64,000 bases of DNA from Burkholderia oklahomensis C6786 (GCF_000959365.1 NZ_CP009555.1:2418001-2482000); one strand, 5' to 3'; numbered from the stretch's first letter, positions 7,204 through 15,656 are shown. Numbers and translations are program-made. Notes: generated by a model from the letters alone, not told the origin.

Positions 7204-8036
7204 TTGGGCGCCTCCTGGACCGCGCTGTGACGAGTCGGCGTGGCGACGTGGAAGATCGGGTTGTCCGGCCGGCTGCGTTTCGCGCGGTAGTACAGTTCGT
7301 ACAGGTCGCCTTCGCTCGCGGGATTGAACGTGAAGAACAGCATGCGGCGCGTCGCTCCCGACCGGTTCGGCTCGGAGCGGTGCGGGACGTACGAGTCGAA
7401 CAGGATCACGTCGCCCGGCTGCGCCTCGACGAGCGTCCACGTCATCCGGGCGGCGAGCTCGTCGACGATGTCGCCGTTGCGCGGCCCGCCCTCGTAGCTC
7501 GGCAGCGCGGCGAGCAAGCCGCGCGGCGTCCGCGTCGACGGCGCGCCGGCCGACAAGCCGCGCCGGGCGTCGGCCATCTCGAGGCCGCCGTTCGCCGCGA
7601 CTGCGGGATCGAGCGCCAGCGCGGCCGTGACCTGATAGCGGGTCGGGAAATGGCGATAGGCGGTGATGTCCTGATGCGCGGTGAATGCGCCGCCGCCCGG
7701 GAGCTTCAGGTTGCATTTGTCCTTGAAGAGCGACACGGGCTCGCCGAGCACGCTTTCGATCAAATGCGCGAGACGCGGGACGAGCGACCGCTTCACATAG
7801 GCGGACGCCCCGGCCAGATATTCGAACCTGCACAACGCGTGCGGATCGGCGCGCTCGGCGACCGCGATGACGGCGCCGGCATCGGCGCGCGCGCCCGGGT
7901 TCTCGACGAGGCGGCGCGCGGCCTGCGACGCCAATCGCTCGTATTCGGCCTCGATGCGGGAAAGATCGATCCGTGTGTCGCGATGCGGCAGGCGGACGTA
8001 GCCGCGTTCGTGAAAGGAATCACGCAGTGTGTTCAT
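7200..8036 (-). CDS. PhyH/phytanoyl-CoA-dioxygenase-type Fe(II)/2-oxoglutarate oxygenase
   Basis: 278-residue non-haem iron dioxygenase. The facial triad is visible as His121-x-Asp123 in FTAHQDITAY and His219 in SYVPHRSEPN, with Arg230 as the probable 2-oxoglutarate anchor. A KCNLKLPGGG block precedes the HxD motif. Relatives in phosphonate pathways hydroxylate or desaturate carbon next to phosphorus (PhnY*, HEPD-like and other tailoring enzymes), but PhyH proteins are diverse and the substrate cannot be read from sequence. The ATG at 8036 follows the aminotransferase stop by 66 bp, which includes a small hairpin at 8077-8093. The stop overlaps the next start by 4 bp. Confidence 0.88.
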   Translation of the reverse strand: MNTLRDSFHERGYVRLPHRDTRIDLSRIEAEYERLASQAARRLVENPGARADAGAVIAVAERADPHALCRFEYLAGASAYVKRSLVPRLAHLIESVLGEPVSLFKDKCNLKLPGGGAFTAHQDITAYRHFPTRYQVTAALALDPAVAANGGLEMADARRGLSAGAPSTRTPRGLLAALPSYEGGPRNGDIVDELAARMTWTLVEAQPGDVILFDSYVPHRSEPNRSGATRRMLFFTFNPASEGDLYELYYRAKRSRPDNPIFHVATPTRHSAVQEAPK

Positions 8037-8102
8037 CGCAAGCGCCCCGTGGAGTCGAGAGCAATCGGAAAGCGAAGGGCGGCGCGGCCGCCCGTCGCCG
8101 AT

Positions 8103-9344
8103 TCAATTCGCGTGCTCCATCCGTTCGAGCGCCTGCTCGAAAGCCTGCTGCTGCGTGCACAGAACGAGGCGGACGTGGTCGTTCCCGAGTCTTCCGTATG
8201 CCGAGCCGGGCACGACCGCCACCTTGCGCTGCTCGAGAAGGAATCGCGCGACTTCGTCGCCGATCGGCACGCCGTCCCGGCGATAGGCGGCCGGCAGCTT
8301 CTGGTGGAAGCCGCGCACGTCCGGGAACAGGAACATCGCGCCGAGCGGGCGCCGCGTCCATCGATAGCCGGCATCGGCCGACAGGCGCTTGACCGCGGCG
8401 ACGTTGCGCGCACGCAGATCGTCGACGATCCGCGCAAGCCAGCCGTCGCGCCTCGGGTCGCCGATGATGCGCGTCGCGATGCGCTCGTACTGGATGTTGA
8501 CGCCGAGGTACAGATAGTCGTGCGCCTTCGCCGCTTGATCGATGACGTGAGCCGGCGCGACCATCCAGCCGATCCGCAAGCCGGGCAGGCCGAATTTCTT
8601 CGAGAAGCTGTTGACGAGGATCGCGTTGCGGGCGAGCGGCGCGAACGTGCTCGCGGGCGCGTGCGGCCGCTCGAAATGCATCACGTCGTAGACCTCGTCG
8701 TGAATGACCCAGGTGCCGTGCTTGTCGGCCACTTCGGCGATGCGCCGCCAGTCCTCGTGGCTCGCCACGTAGCCGGTCGGATTTTCGGGCGAGTTCACGA
8801 TGAACGCCTTCGCGCCGTCGAACAGCGCGTCGTCCGCGAGGCTGTCCGCGTATTCGTGCTGCGACGGCGCCCGGCGAAGGCGGCGCGGCACGCGATCGAG
8901 CGTCGCGACGGTGCGAGCGTACAGCTGATACGACGGATCGCCGACGATCACCGGATCGCCGGCCGCCGACGTCACGAGGAGCGCGAGCGTGATGGCTTCC
9001 ACGCCGCCGTGCGTCGTCATGATCTCCCGCTCGGGATCGAGCAGCAGCCCGTAGCGATCGCGGTACCAGCCGGCGATCGCCTCGCGCAGCGCGAGGCTTC
9101 CGCGCGGGTCCTCGTAGCGCTTCGCGCCGTCGAGGAACGCGTTGAGCGACAGATCCTCGCGGGAGAGGTCGTCGAGCAGATGCGCGGGCGGCCCGAAGAC
9201 GGGCTCGCCGAAGCTCAGGTTCGCGATCTGCGGATCGGCCTTCGCGCGAAGCGAAATGGCCTTCGACGCATAGATGTCCATGTCGACGAGGACCGGATTC
9301 AGCTCCGTGGGGAAGACACCGGGAGAAACTCGAGTTGTTTGCAT
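8103..9344 (-). CDS. Class I/II pyridoxal-phosphate aminotransferase (candidate phosphonopyruvate transaminase)
   Basis: 413-residue fold-type I aminotransferase of the aspartate/aromatic type. Visible blocks are LSFGEPVFGPP near the N-terminus, YxDPRGSLALREAIA, NSPENPTG (Asn188), HDEVYD (Asp216) and the PLP-lysine block SFSKKFGLPGLRIGW with Lys249. ATG 9344 was chosen because the family homology begins soon after, and a weak GTGAG lies upstream. It is the second gene of the cluster, after phosphoenolpyruvate mutase. With no decarboxylase present, a transaminase acting on phosphonopyruvate to give phosphonoalanine would be one way to pull the unfavourable mutase reaction. This assignment is inference from context. 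Aspartate, alanine or aromatic amino acids are alternative substrates. Confidence 0.88.
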   Translation of the reverse strand: MQTTRVSPGVFPTELNPVLVDMDIYASKAISLRAKADPQIANLSFGEPVFGPPAHLLDDLSREDLSLNAFLDGAKRYEDPRGSLALREAIAGWYRDRYGLLLDPEREIMTTHGGVEAITLALLVTSAAGDPVIVGDPSYQLYARTVATLDRVPRRLRRAPSQHEYADSLADDALFDGAKAFIVNSPENPTGYVASHEDWRRIAEVADKHGTWVIHDEVYDVMHFERPHAPASTFAPLARNAILVNSFSKKFGLPGLRIGWMVAPAHVIDQAAKAHDYLYLGVNIQYERIATRIIGDPRRDGWLARIVDDLRARNVAAVKRLSADAGYRWTRRPLGAMFLFPDVRGFHQKLPAAYRRDGVPIGDEVARFLLEQRKVAVVPGSAYGRLGNDHVRLVLCTQQQAFEQALERMEHAN

Positions 9345-9429
9345 GGTGCGCTCACGTTCGTAGTGGTGATGGGACGAGGGCGGGGCGCGGCCGGATTGCG
9401 CGACGGCGCTCGCCGATGGTTCGCAACCG

Positions 9430-9473
9430 CGGGACAAGCGGCCGTCCATCGAGCGATGGCCGCTTGTCCCGCC
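9430..9473. promoter_or_regulatory. Perfect 15-bp inverted repeat between pepM and the aminotransferase gene
   Basis: GCGGGACAAGCGGCC (9430-9444) is repeated as its exact reverse complement at 9459-9473. The 14-nt loop itself contains a small palindrome (CCATCG/CGATGG). No U-run follows on either strand, so it is not a classical terminator. It sits in the 360-bp gap after pepM and may be an intercistronic mRNA-processing or attenuation hairpin. Nothing else is visible in this gap (9345-9704). Confidence 0.7.
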
Positions 9474-9704
9474 CGCGCCGGACGCCTGCGAGGCCGTCCG
9501 GCGGCGGCGCCCGGCGCAATGGCCGGACGCTCGAGCCTGTCCGTCGATCCGATGGCGATCGGGACGCGGAGCCGCTTCGGCTCGCGCAGCGCGGATGTGT
9601 TCGACGCAGCGATGAACGCTTCGCGTCGCGCGCCGCTCCGCGCGCGGGATCGCGCTAAGCCGCATCCCGGTCCGTCGCGCGCCGGACGGACGACATCGTG
9701 TGAA

Positions 9705-10580
9705 TCACGCAGTGAAGTACTTGCGCTCGGCGGCCTGCACTTCGAATTCGCCGGTGAGCTCGAAGATGTCGTTCAACGTCGCGATTTCGTGTTCGATCCC
9801 GGCGACGGTCTGGCTCTCGTAGATCGCGCGCGTCACCCGCCGAATGTTGGTCACGGACGCGCGCAGGCTGTGATTGGCCCAGATCACGGCGGACACCTGC
9901 GCGTCGCGGAACGCGGCCGTCGGCGTCTTGTAGTATTTCGTCGGCACGATGATGACCGGGGCGCGCCGCGACCATTGATTGCAGAAGTCGAGAATCTCCT
10001 GCCCGTCGGTCTTCTTCGAGTGGATCAGGATCGCGTCCGCGCCCGCTTCGCGGTACGCGTCCGCGCGCTGGAGGGCCTCCTCCATCGGGCAGCCGCTGAC
10101 GAGCGCCTCGATTCGCGCCACGACGCAGAAATCCGGATCGATCTGACTGTCCTTCGCCGCGCGCAGCTTGCCGCAGAATTCCGCGATGTCCGCGAGATCC
10201 TGGCCCGACCCGACGAACGAATTCGTCTTCGGGAAAAGCTTGTCTTCGAGGCACACGCCGGCAATGCCGAGCTGCGAGAGCTTCTTGACCAGCCGGCGCA
10301 CGTTGTTGAAGTTGCCGAAGCCGGTGTCGCCGTCGAGCAGGATCGGCACGGACGTGTGGTCGGCCATGAATTCGACGACGTCGACAACCTGGGTCCACGA
10401 GGCTTCGTTGCGGTCGGTCAGTCCGAGCGACGCGGAGATCGACAGGCCCGAACCCCATATCGCCTTGAAGCCGGCTTCCTCGGCAATTCTCGCGCTGAGC
10501 GCGTTATGGGCCTCCATGAGGAATTCCAGTTCGTTTCCGCAAATCAGTTCTTTCAGGACGCGTGCTTTTGTCTTTTTCAT
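9705..10580 (-). CDS. pepM: Phosphoenolpyruvate phosphomutase (PepM)
   Basis: Catalyses phosphoenolpyruvate to phosphonopyruvate, the committed C-P bond-forming step of nearly all phosphonate natural products. The 291-residue TIM-barrel protein has the diagnostic EDKxxxxxNS motif ([10 protein letters not shown], residues 112-121). This separates true mutases from isocitrate-lyase-family lyases and hydrolases. Also present are WGSG (42-45), DGDTGFGN (Asp83, Asp85), Arg156 and His187. ATG 10580 follows AAAGGTG by about 8 nt, while an upstream in-frame ATG at 10694 lacks support. It is the first gene of the minus-strand cluster, and an AT-rich region with a dyad element lies upstream. The intact active site makes the function confident. 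The end product is unknown. Confidence 0.95.
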   Translation of the reverse strand: MKKTKARVLKELICGNELEFLMEAHNALSARIAEEAGFKAIWGSGLSISASLGLTDRNEASWTQVVDVVEFMADHTSVPILLDGDTGFGNFNNVRRLVKKLSQLGIAGVCLEDKLFPKTNSFVGSGQDLADIAEFCGKLRAAKDSQIDPDFCVVARIEALVSGCPMEEALQRADAYREAGADAILIHSKKTDGQEILDFCNQWSRRAPVIIVPTKYYKTPTAAFRDAQVSAVIWANHSLRASVTNIRRVTRAIYESQTVAGIEHEIATLNDIFELTGEFEVQAAERKYFTA

Positions 10581-10701
10581 AGACTCACCTTTCCTAGGGT
10601 CTTCTGATCGCCGGATGCCGATCGTCTGCAATGAATCGGCGTGCTGTCCGGAATTTGGTATGCAATGGACCGACGCATTAATGTCGAATGTCATCGCCCC
10701 A

Positions 10702-10740
10702 GTTTAAATTTTATTAGACATCTTTCTGTCATATTTAAAC
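10702..10740. promoter_or_regulatory. Imperfect palindrome upstream of pepM (candidate operator)
   Basis: The arms GTTTAAAT (10702-10709) and ATTTAAAC (10733-10740) are perfect reverse complements. Between them a second dyad, GACA-N6-TGTC, occupies 10717-10730. The element lies 120-160 bp upstream of the pepM start in unusually AT-rich DNA. It does not match a standard lux box but is a reasonable regulator target. Confidence 0.45.
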
Positions 10741-11585
10741 ACTACAAGAAGATGTAGGGTGATGCGGGAAAAAACGGAGCGGGCCTGGGAGTATTGGGGG
10801 CGGTGAAGTAGAAATTTCCGGGATTTGGCGGGCTGGTCAAAATTGGATATCGTCAGCGTGAAATTCCGATATTTTAGTATTTGACCCTGATCTTTCATGT
10901 CTCCCATAAATATTTTGGATGATAATTTATTGGAAAATCATTCAATTGAAAATGGATCGTTTATAAGTCGCTTGTGTATCTTGATGAAGATGTTTATTGA
11001 ATGATATCGACAATGTGCATTTTGATTCGGCCGCGAAACACGAATAATCCCGGGCCGGTTTCCACGGAACCGATGCGCGATATTGCCTGATCGCGTGCTC
11101 GACGCGTACCGCAACCGTCCGTGCGCGGTTGCGCCGCGGCGGCCGTCGGCGCGTGCGTGCAGGACGCGCGACCGCAGTGCAATCGCGTCGAGACAGTATG
11201 CGGACTCCGGATGCGTCGCGATGCGCGGTGAGCTACCGATGCTCCGGGCAGCGCGACATCGCGAGGTAGCGCGCCATGTCGTGTAGCGCGGCGGCGTGCG
11301 ACGTGACGACGGATCGGCATCCGACATCGAATGCGGGACCAAGGCCGGTCCGCACGAGGCTCGCTGCCGCGAGGCATATGGGCGTTCGCCGGCGCGTCGG
11401 AAGCACAGACGGAACGTGACGACACCGGGGAGGAAGCGTCGAGCGTTCGTCGCAAGCGTCACGCGGGCGGGAACCGGCGCGCCGGTTATCGAACCGAGGG
11501 CGCGCCGTCCGAAAAAGGGCGGGGATATCGCCCACCAGTCGAGCTCGGACGCGGCGGATCGCGCCCGAGCTCGACGAACCACCGA
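10741..11585. other. AT-rich then degenerate non-coding stretch between the phosphonate cluster and proC
   Basis: About 10700-11040 is far richer in A and T than the rest of the window, typical of a transferred-island edge or a regulatory region. From 11040 to 11585 composition returns to normal, but no convincing gene is seen. Overlapping frames on both strands lack recognisable domains or ribosome-binding sites. Confidence 0.6.
11233..11535 (-). pseudogene. Possible decayed gene fragment
   Basis: In this frame the last 45 or so codons show genome-like third-position GC and a protein-like mix of residues (a helix-like stretch ending AALHDMARYLAMSRCPEHR). The first half is Arg/Pro-rich and arbitrary. 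No family is recognised. It could equally be chance coding in high-GC DNA. Confidence 0.2.
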
Positions 11586-12398
11586 TTACGCCGCGCCGAG
11601 CTCGTCGCCCATTTCCTTCGCGCGCGCCTGCGCGGCGAGCACGCCGCGCACGATGGCCTCTTTCACGCCCTGCGCGTCGAACGACGCGAGCGCGGCCGCC
11701 GTCGTGCCGCCCTTCGACGTCACGCGCTCGCGCAGCACGCTCGCCGGCTCGCCAGACTGCACGGCAAGCTGCGCGGCGCCCGCGAACGTCGCGACCGCGA
11801 GCGCGCGGCCTTGTTCGTCGTTCATTCCGAGCTGGCGCGCCGCTTCCTGCAGCGCCTCGATGAAGTAGAACACGTACGCGGGGCCGCTGCCCGAGATCGC
11901 GGTGACGGCGTCGAGCTGCGATTCGTCGTCGAACCAGACGGTTTCGCCGGCCGCGCCGAGCACCTTCGACGCGAGGTCGCGGCCCGCCGCGTCGACGTCC
12001 GGCAGCGCGGAGAGGCCGGTCACGCCGAGGCCGACGAGCGCCGGCGTGTTCGGCATCGTGCGCACGACCCGCGGGTAGTCGCCGAGCCAGCGCGACAGGT
12101 CGGCGCCGCGAATCCCGGCCGCGATGCTGACGACAAGCTGCGCCGACAGATGCGGCGTGAGCGCCGCCGCGACGTCCTTCAGCACCTGCGGCTTCACGGC
12201 GAGCACGATCGCGTCGTAGCCGGCGAGCGCGCCGTCGATCGCGGCGGCCGTGCGCACGCCGAATTGCGCTTGCGCGCGCTCGCGCGCGTCTTCGTTGACG
12301 TCGACGGCGAGCAGATCGCCTGCCGGGACGCCGCGCTTGACGAGTCCGCCGATCAACGCGGCTGCCATGTTGCCGCCGCCGATGAATGCGATTTTCAT
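11586..12398 (-). CDS. proC: Pyrroline-5-carboxylate reductase
   Basis: Last step of proline synthesis: NAD(P)H reduction of 1-pyrroline-5-carboxylate. The 270-residue protein starts with the Rossmann motif MKIAFIGGGNMAAALIGGL. It has the family block RTMPNTPALVGLG (about residues 119-131) and, in the C-terminal helical domain, SGSGPAYVFYFIEAL and the signature around LRERVTSKGGTTAAAL. Length is normal. It lies 28 bp downstream of yggS on the same strand, a pairing (yggS-proC) widespread in bacteria and linked to PLP/proline homeostasis. Confidence 0.97.
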   Translation of the reverse strand: MKIAFIGGGNMAAALIGGLVKRGVPAGDLLAVDVNEDARERAQAQFGVRTAAAIDGALAGYDAIVLAVKPQVLKDVAAALTPHLSAQLVVSIAAGIRGADLSRWLGDYPRVVRTMPNTPALVGLGVTGLSALPDVDAAGRDLASKVLGAAGETVWFDDESQLDAVTAISGSGPAYVFYFIEALQEAARQLGMNDEQGRALAVATFAGAAQLAVQSGEPASVLRERVTSKGGTTAAALASFDAQGVKEAIVRGVLAAQARAKEMGDELGAA

Positions 12399-12426
12399 GA
12401 TGAGGTCGTTTGGAGAAGTGACGGGT

Positions 12427-13125
12427 TCAGTGGGAATACTCGCGCGCGCCGAAGATCGCGGTGCCGATCCGGACGATCGTCGCGCCTTCGGCGACGGCGG
12501 CCTCGAGATCGTCCGACATGCCCATCGACAGCGTGTCGAGCGCGAGCCCGTCGGCGCGCAGTCGTTCGAAGAGCGCGTGCAGCGCGCGGTGCGGCGCGCG
12601 TTTCGCATCGGGATCGTGCGCGGGTTCGGGAATCGCCATCAGTCCGCGCAGCCGCAGCGCGGGCAGCGCGGCGACCGCGCGCGCGAGCTCGGCGGCCTCC
12701 GCGGGCGCGACGCCGCTCTTCGACGCCTCGCCGCTGATGTTCACCTGCACGCACACATCGAGAGGCGGCAGGTGCGCGGGCCGCTGCTCGGACAAGCGCT
12801 GCGCGATCTTCAGCCGGTCGACCGTGTGCACCCAGTCGAAGCGCTCGGCGACGGCCCGCGTCTTGTTCGACTGCAGCGGACCGATGAAATGCCATTCGAG
12901 CTCGGCGCGCAGATCGGCGAGCGATTCGATCTTGTCGATCGCCTCCTGCACGTAGTTCTCGCCGAACGCGCGCTGGCCGGCCGCATGCGCGGCGCGCACC
13001 GCGCCGGCCGGAAACGTCTTCGACACCGCGAGCAGCGTGACCGCGCGCGGCTCGCGTCCGGCCGCGCGCGCGGCGTCTTCGATGCGGTGATGAACGGAGG
13101 CGAGGCGGGCGGCGAGATCGGACAT
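12427..13125 (-). CDS. yggS: YggS/PLPBP-family pyridoxal-phosphate homeostasis protein
   Basis: 232-residue single-domain alanine-racemase-like TIM barrel that binds PLP but is not known to have an enzymatic activity. The family influences vitamin B6 and amino-acid pools. The PLP lysine is in LLAVSKTFP (Lys36). Other family blocks are FGENYVQEA, EWHFIGPLQSNK, HTVDR, VQVNISGEASKSG, MAIP and the C-terminal SMGMSDDLEAAVAEGATIVRIG. It is co-directional with proC. A 120-bp gap separates its start from the downstream end of glcF. Confidence 0.95.
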   Translation of the reverse strand: MSDLAARLASVHHRIEDAARAAGREPRAVTLLAVSKTFPAGAVRAAHAAGQRAFGENYVQEAIDKIESLADLRAELEWHFIGPLQSNKTRAVAERFDWVHTVDRLKIAQRLSEQRPAHLPPLDVCVQVNISGEASKSGVAPAEAAELARAVAALPALRLRGLMAIPEPAHDPDAKRAPHRALHALFERLRADGLALDTLSMGMSDDLEAAVAEGATIVRIGTAIFGAREYSH

Positions 13126-13245
13126 GTCGGGACGAACGGAACGTGAGGCGTGCGCCGGGCGGCGTGCCGCGGCGCGCGACGGATGCGGGAATTATACGGA
13201 CAACCGGCGCGCGCGAAGCGGCACGCGGCGCGGGGCCGTGCCGCG

Positions 13246-14472
13246 TCAACCGTACAGCAGGTTCTCGACGAGCTGCACCCAGTGCACGACGGGCACTTGC
13301 GTGCCGCTTTGCAGATGCGCGATGCAGCCGATGTTCGCCGAGACGATCATCTGCGGCTCGGTCGCCTGCAGCTTCGCGAGTTTCTGCTTGCGCAGCTTGT
13401 ACGCGAGTGACGGCTGCGTGAGCGAGTAGGTGCCCGCCGAGCCGCAGCACAGATGACTGTCGGCGGGCAGGCGCACTTCGATGCCGAGCGCTTCCAGCAG
13501 CCGCTCGACCTTGCCGCGCAATTGCTGGCCGTGCTGCAGCGTGCACGGCGGATGATAGGCGACCGTATGAATCCCGCGCCGGCGCGTGAGCGCGATCAGC
13601 TCGGCCTCGAAGCCGCCGAGCAGCTCGGACAGGTCCTTCGTCAGCTCGACGATGCGGCGCGCCTTGTCCGCGTACGCCGGATCGCCGCGCAACAGGTGCG
13701 CGTATTCGAGCACCGTCGCGCCGCAGCCGGACGCGTTCATCACGATCGCCTCGACGCCGCGCTCGACATGCGGCCACCACGCGTCGATGTTGCGGCGCGC
13801 GTCGTCGAGCGCCTCGTCGTGATAGCCGAGGTGCAGCCGGATCGCGCCGCAGCAGCCGGCTTCGGGCGCGACCACCGTTTCGATGCCGAGCGCGTCGAGC
13901 ACGCGCGCGGTCGCGATGTTGATGTTCGGCATCATCGACGGCTGCACGCAGCCCGCGAGCATCAGCACGTGGCGCTCGCGCTGCGCGGTCGGCCACGCGA
14001 GGAGGCGTGCGCGCGGCGGCACCTTGTCGCGCAGCCGCTTCGGCAGCAGCGGCCGCACGTGCTGGCCGAGCCGCATCACGGGCGCGAACACGGCGGCGTT
14101 CGGCACGAAGCTCGCGAGCAGGCGCCGCGTGAGCCGCTGCGACAGCGGCCGCGACACTTTCGTCTCGACGACCTTGCGGCCGATGTCGACGAGCCGGCCG
14201 TACTCGACGCCGGACGGGCAGGTCGTCTCGCAGCTTCGGCACGTGAGGCAGCGATCGAGATGCTGCTGCGTGCTGCGCGAGACGTCCGCGCCTTCGAGCA
14301 TCTGCTTGATCAGATAGATGCGCCCGCGCGGGCCGTCGAGTTCGTCGCCGAGCAGTTGATAGGTCGGGCAGGTCGCGGTGCAGAAGCCGCAGTGCACGCA
14401 CTTGCGCAGGATCGCGTCGGCGTCGTCGCCGTCGGGCGTATTGCGGATGAAATCGGCGAGGTTCGTCTGCAT
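13246..14472 (-). CDS. glcF: Glycolate oxidase iron-sulfur subunit GlcF
   Basis: 408-residue electron-transfer subunit of membrane-associated glycolate oxidase (glycolate to glyoxylate). Two ferredoxin-like [4Fe-4S] motifs sit near the N-terminus: CVHCGFCTATCP and CLTCRSCETTCP. Two CCG-type domains follow (EAGCCGAIRLH and SHLCCGSAGTYSL), the usual GlcF arrangement. It is preceded by glcE with 6 bp between them, so the subunits are co-translated. Length is normal. Confidence 0.95.
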   Translation of the reverse strand: MQTNLADFIRNTPDGDDADAILRKCVHCGFCTATCPTYQLLGDELDGPRGRIYLIKQMLEGADVSRSTQQHLDRCLTCRSCETTCPSGVEYGRLVDIGRKVVETKVSRPLSQRLTRRLLASFVPNAAVFAPVMRLGQHVRPLLPKRLRDKVPPRARLLAWPTAQRERHVLMLAGCVQPSMMPNINIATARVLDALGIETVVAPEAGCCGAIRLHLGYHDEALDDARRNIDAWWPHVERGVEAIVMNASGCGATVLEYAHLLRGDPAYADKARRIVELTKDLSELLGGFEAELIALTRRRGIHTVAYHPPCTLQHGQQLRGKVERLLEALGIEVRLPADSHLCCGSAGTYSLTQPSLAYKLRKQKLAKLQATEPQMIVSANIGCIAHLQSGTQVPVVHWVQLVENLLYG

Positions 14473-14478
14473 CGCGCT

Positions 14479-15567
14479 TTAGAGATCGGGGTAGAGCCGG
14501 CCGCGGTTGAAGATGCGCGCCGGATCGAACGCGGTCTTCAGGCCGCGGTGGATTTTCATCAGCGGCGCGGGCAGCGGCGTGAACACGCCCGCGCTGCGGT
14601 CGTAGCTTCCGCTCGCGCGAAAGAGCGTCGCGTGGCCGCCCGTCTGCTTCGCGCTCATCCGCACCGTCTGCGCGTCGGCGTCCGTGATCCACCAGCGCTG
14701 CGCGCCGCCCCATTCCATCATCTGCGTGCCGGGCAGCTGCATCGGCTCGGTGATCGACGGCAGCGACAGGCGCCACAGCGCGTGGCCCGGCGCGAGCGAC
14801 GAGAAGAACGGATCGCTCTGCTCGCGCACGCCGTACCAGAAGCGCTCGGCCTCGACCGCGTCGACGACTTCGCCGCCGAGCACGTTCTTCGCGCTCTTCA
14901 CGGCCGCTTCCGCACCGGACAGGCGCAGCACGAGCGTGCCGTATCGCCACGCGCTCGCGGACAGCGGAAACGGGCGGCCCGCCCATTCGTTGAGCTTGCG
15001 CACCGCGTCGGTTGCGCTCATGTCGAATTTCAGCGTGACTTCGGCGGCGGGGACGGGCAGCACCTTGATCGACAGATCGAGCATCAGCCCGAGCGTGCCG
15101 AGCGAGCCCGCCATCAGGCGCGACACGTCGTAGCCCGCGACGTTCTTCACGACCTGTCCGCCGAAGCGCAGGACGTCGCCGCGCCCGTTCAGCAGCGTCA
15201 CGCCGAGCACGAAATCGCGCGGCGCGCCCGTCGTCGCGCGGCGCGGGCCGGCGAGGCCCGCCGCGACCGCGCCGCCGATCGTCGCGCCGCGCCCGAAGTG
15301 CGGCGGCTCGAACGGCAGCATCTGGCCGCGCTCGGCGAGCGTTTCCTCGAGCTCGGCGAGCGACGTGCCCGCGCGCGCGGTGACGACGAGCTCCGCCGGG
15401 TCATACGACACGATGCCCTGATGCGCGCGGGTGTCGAGAATTTCCCCGTCGAGCGCCTGGCCGTACCAGTCCTTCGTGCCGCCGCCGCGTATGCGCAGCG
15501 CGCGGCCGCTCGCCGCGGCGTCGCGGATGCGAGCCGCCCAGCCTGCGACGATGTCGTCCTCTTCCAT
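14479..15567 (-). CDS. glcE: Glycolate oxidase FAD-binding subunit GlcE
   Basis: 362-residue FAD-binding PCMH-type subunit. Visible blocks are RIRGGGTKDWYG near the N-terminus, VTARAGTSLAELEETLAERGQMLPFEPP and the FAD-binding GRGATIGGAVAAGLAGPRR, then KNVAGYDVSRLMAGSLGTLG. It ends with FDPARIFNRGRLYPDL, typical of GlcE. It works with GlcD and GlcF. It is co-directional between glcD (89 bp gap) and glcF (6 bp gap). Confidence 0.95.
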   Translation of the reverse strand: MEEDDIVAGWAARIRDAAASGRALRIRGGGTKDWYGQALDGEILDTRAHQGIVSYDPAELVVTARAGTSLAELEETLAERGQMLPFEPPHFGRGATIGGAVAAGLAGPRRATTGAPRDFVLGVTLLNGRGDVLRFGGQVVKNVAGYDVSRLMAGSLGTLGLMLDLSIKVLPVPAAEVTLKFDMSATDAVRKLNEWAGRPFPLSASAWRYGTLVLRLSGAEAAVKSAKNVLGGEVVDAVEAERFWYGVREQSDPFFSSLAPGHALWRLSLPSITEPMQLPGTQMMEWGGAQRWWITDADAQTVRMSAKQTGGHATLFRASGSYDRSAGVFTPLPAPLMKIHRGLKTAFDPARIFNRGRLYPDL

Positions 15568-15656
15568 GGCGTTCTGTTTCGTTGTTCGTTTCGGTCGATT
15601 TTACCGGGGTGGCGCAATAGCACATTCGGGCGAACCCCTTAGACCGCGCGCGAGCG

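Noticed and set aside
7176-10607. A 1143-codon plus-strand frame across the phosphonate cluster
   Set aside because: It is antisense to four well-defined minus-strand genes with intact catalytic motifs, and its product is low-complexity and Arg-rich.
10581-10740. Canonical lux box for the LuxR-type protein
   Set aside because: No 20-bp element with the CT-N12-AG pattern and good symmetry was found. The palindrome at 10702-10740 is reported as a generic dyad instead.
10938-11582. A 214-codon minus-strand frame next to proC
   Set aside because: It mixes Arg-rich GC sequence with an AT-rich tail, has no domain and no ribosome-binding site, and is most likely non-coding.
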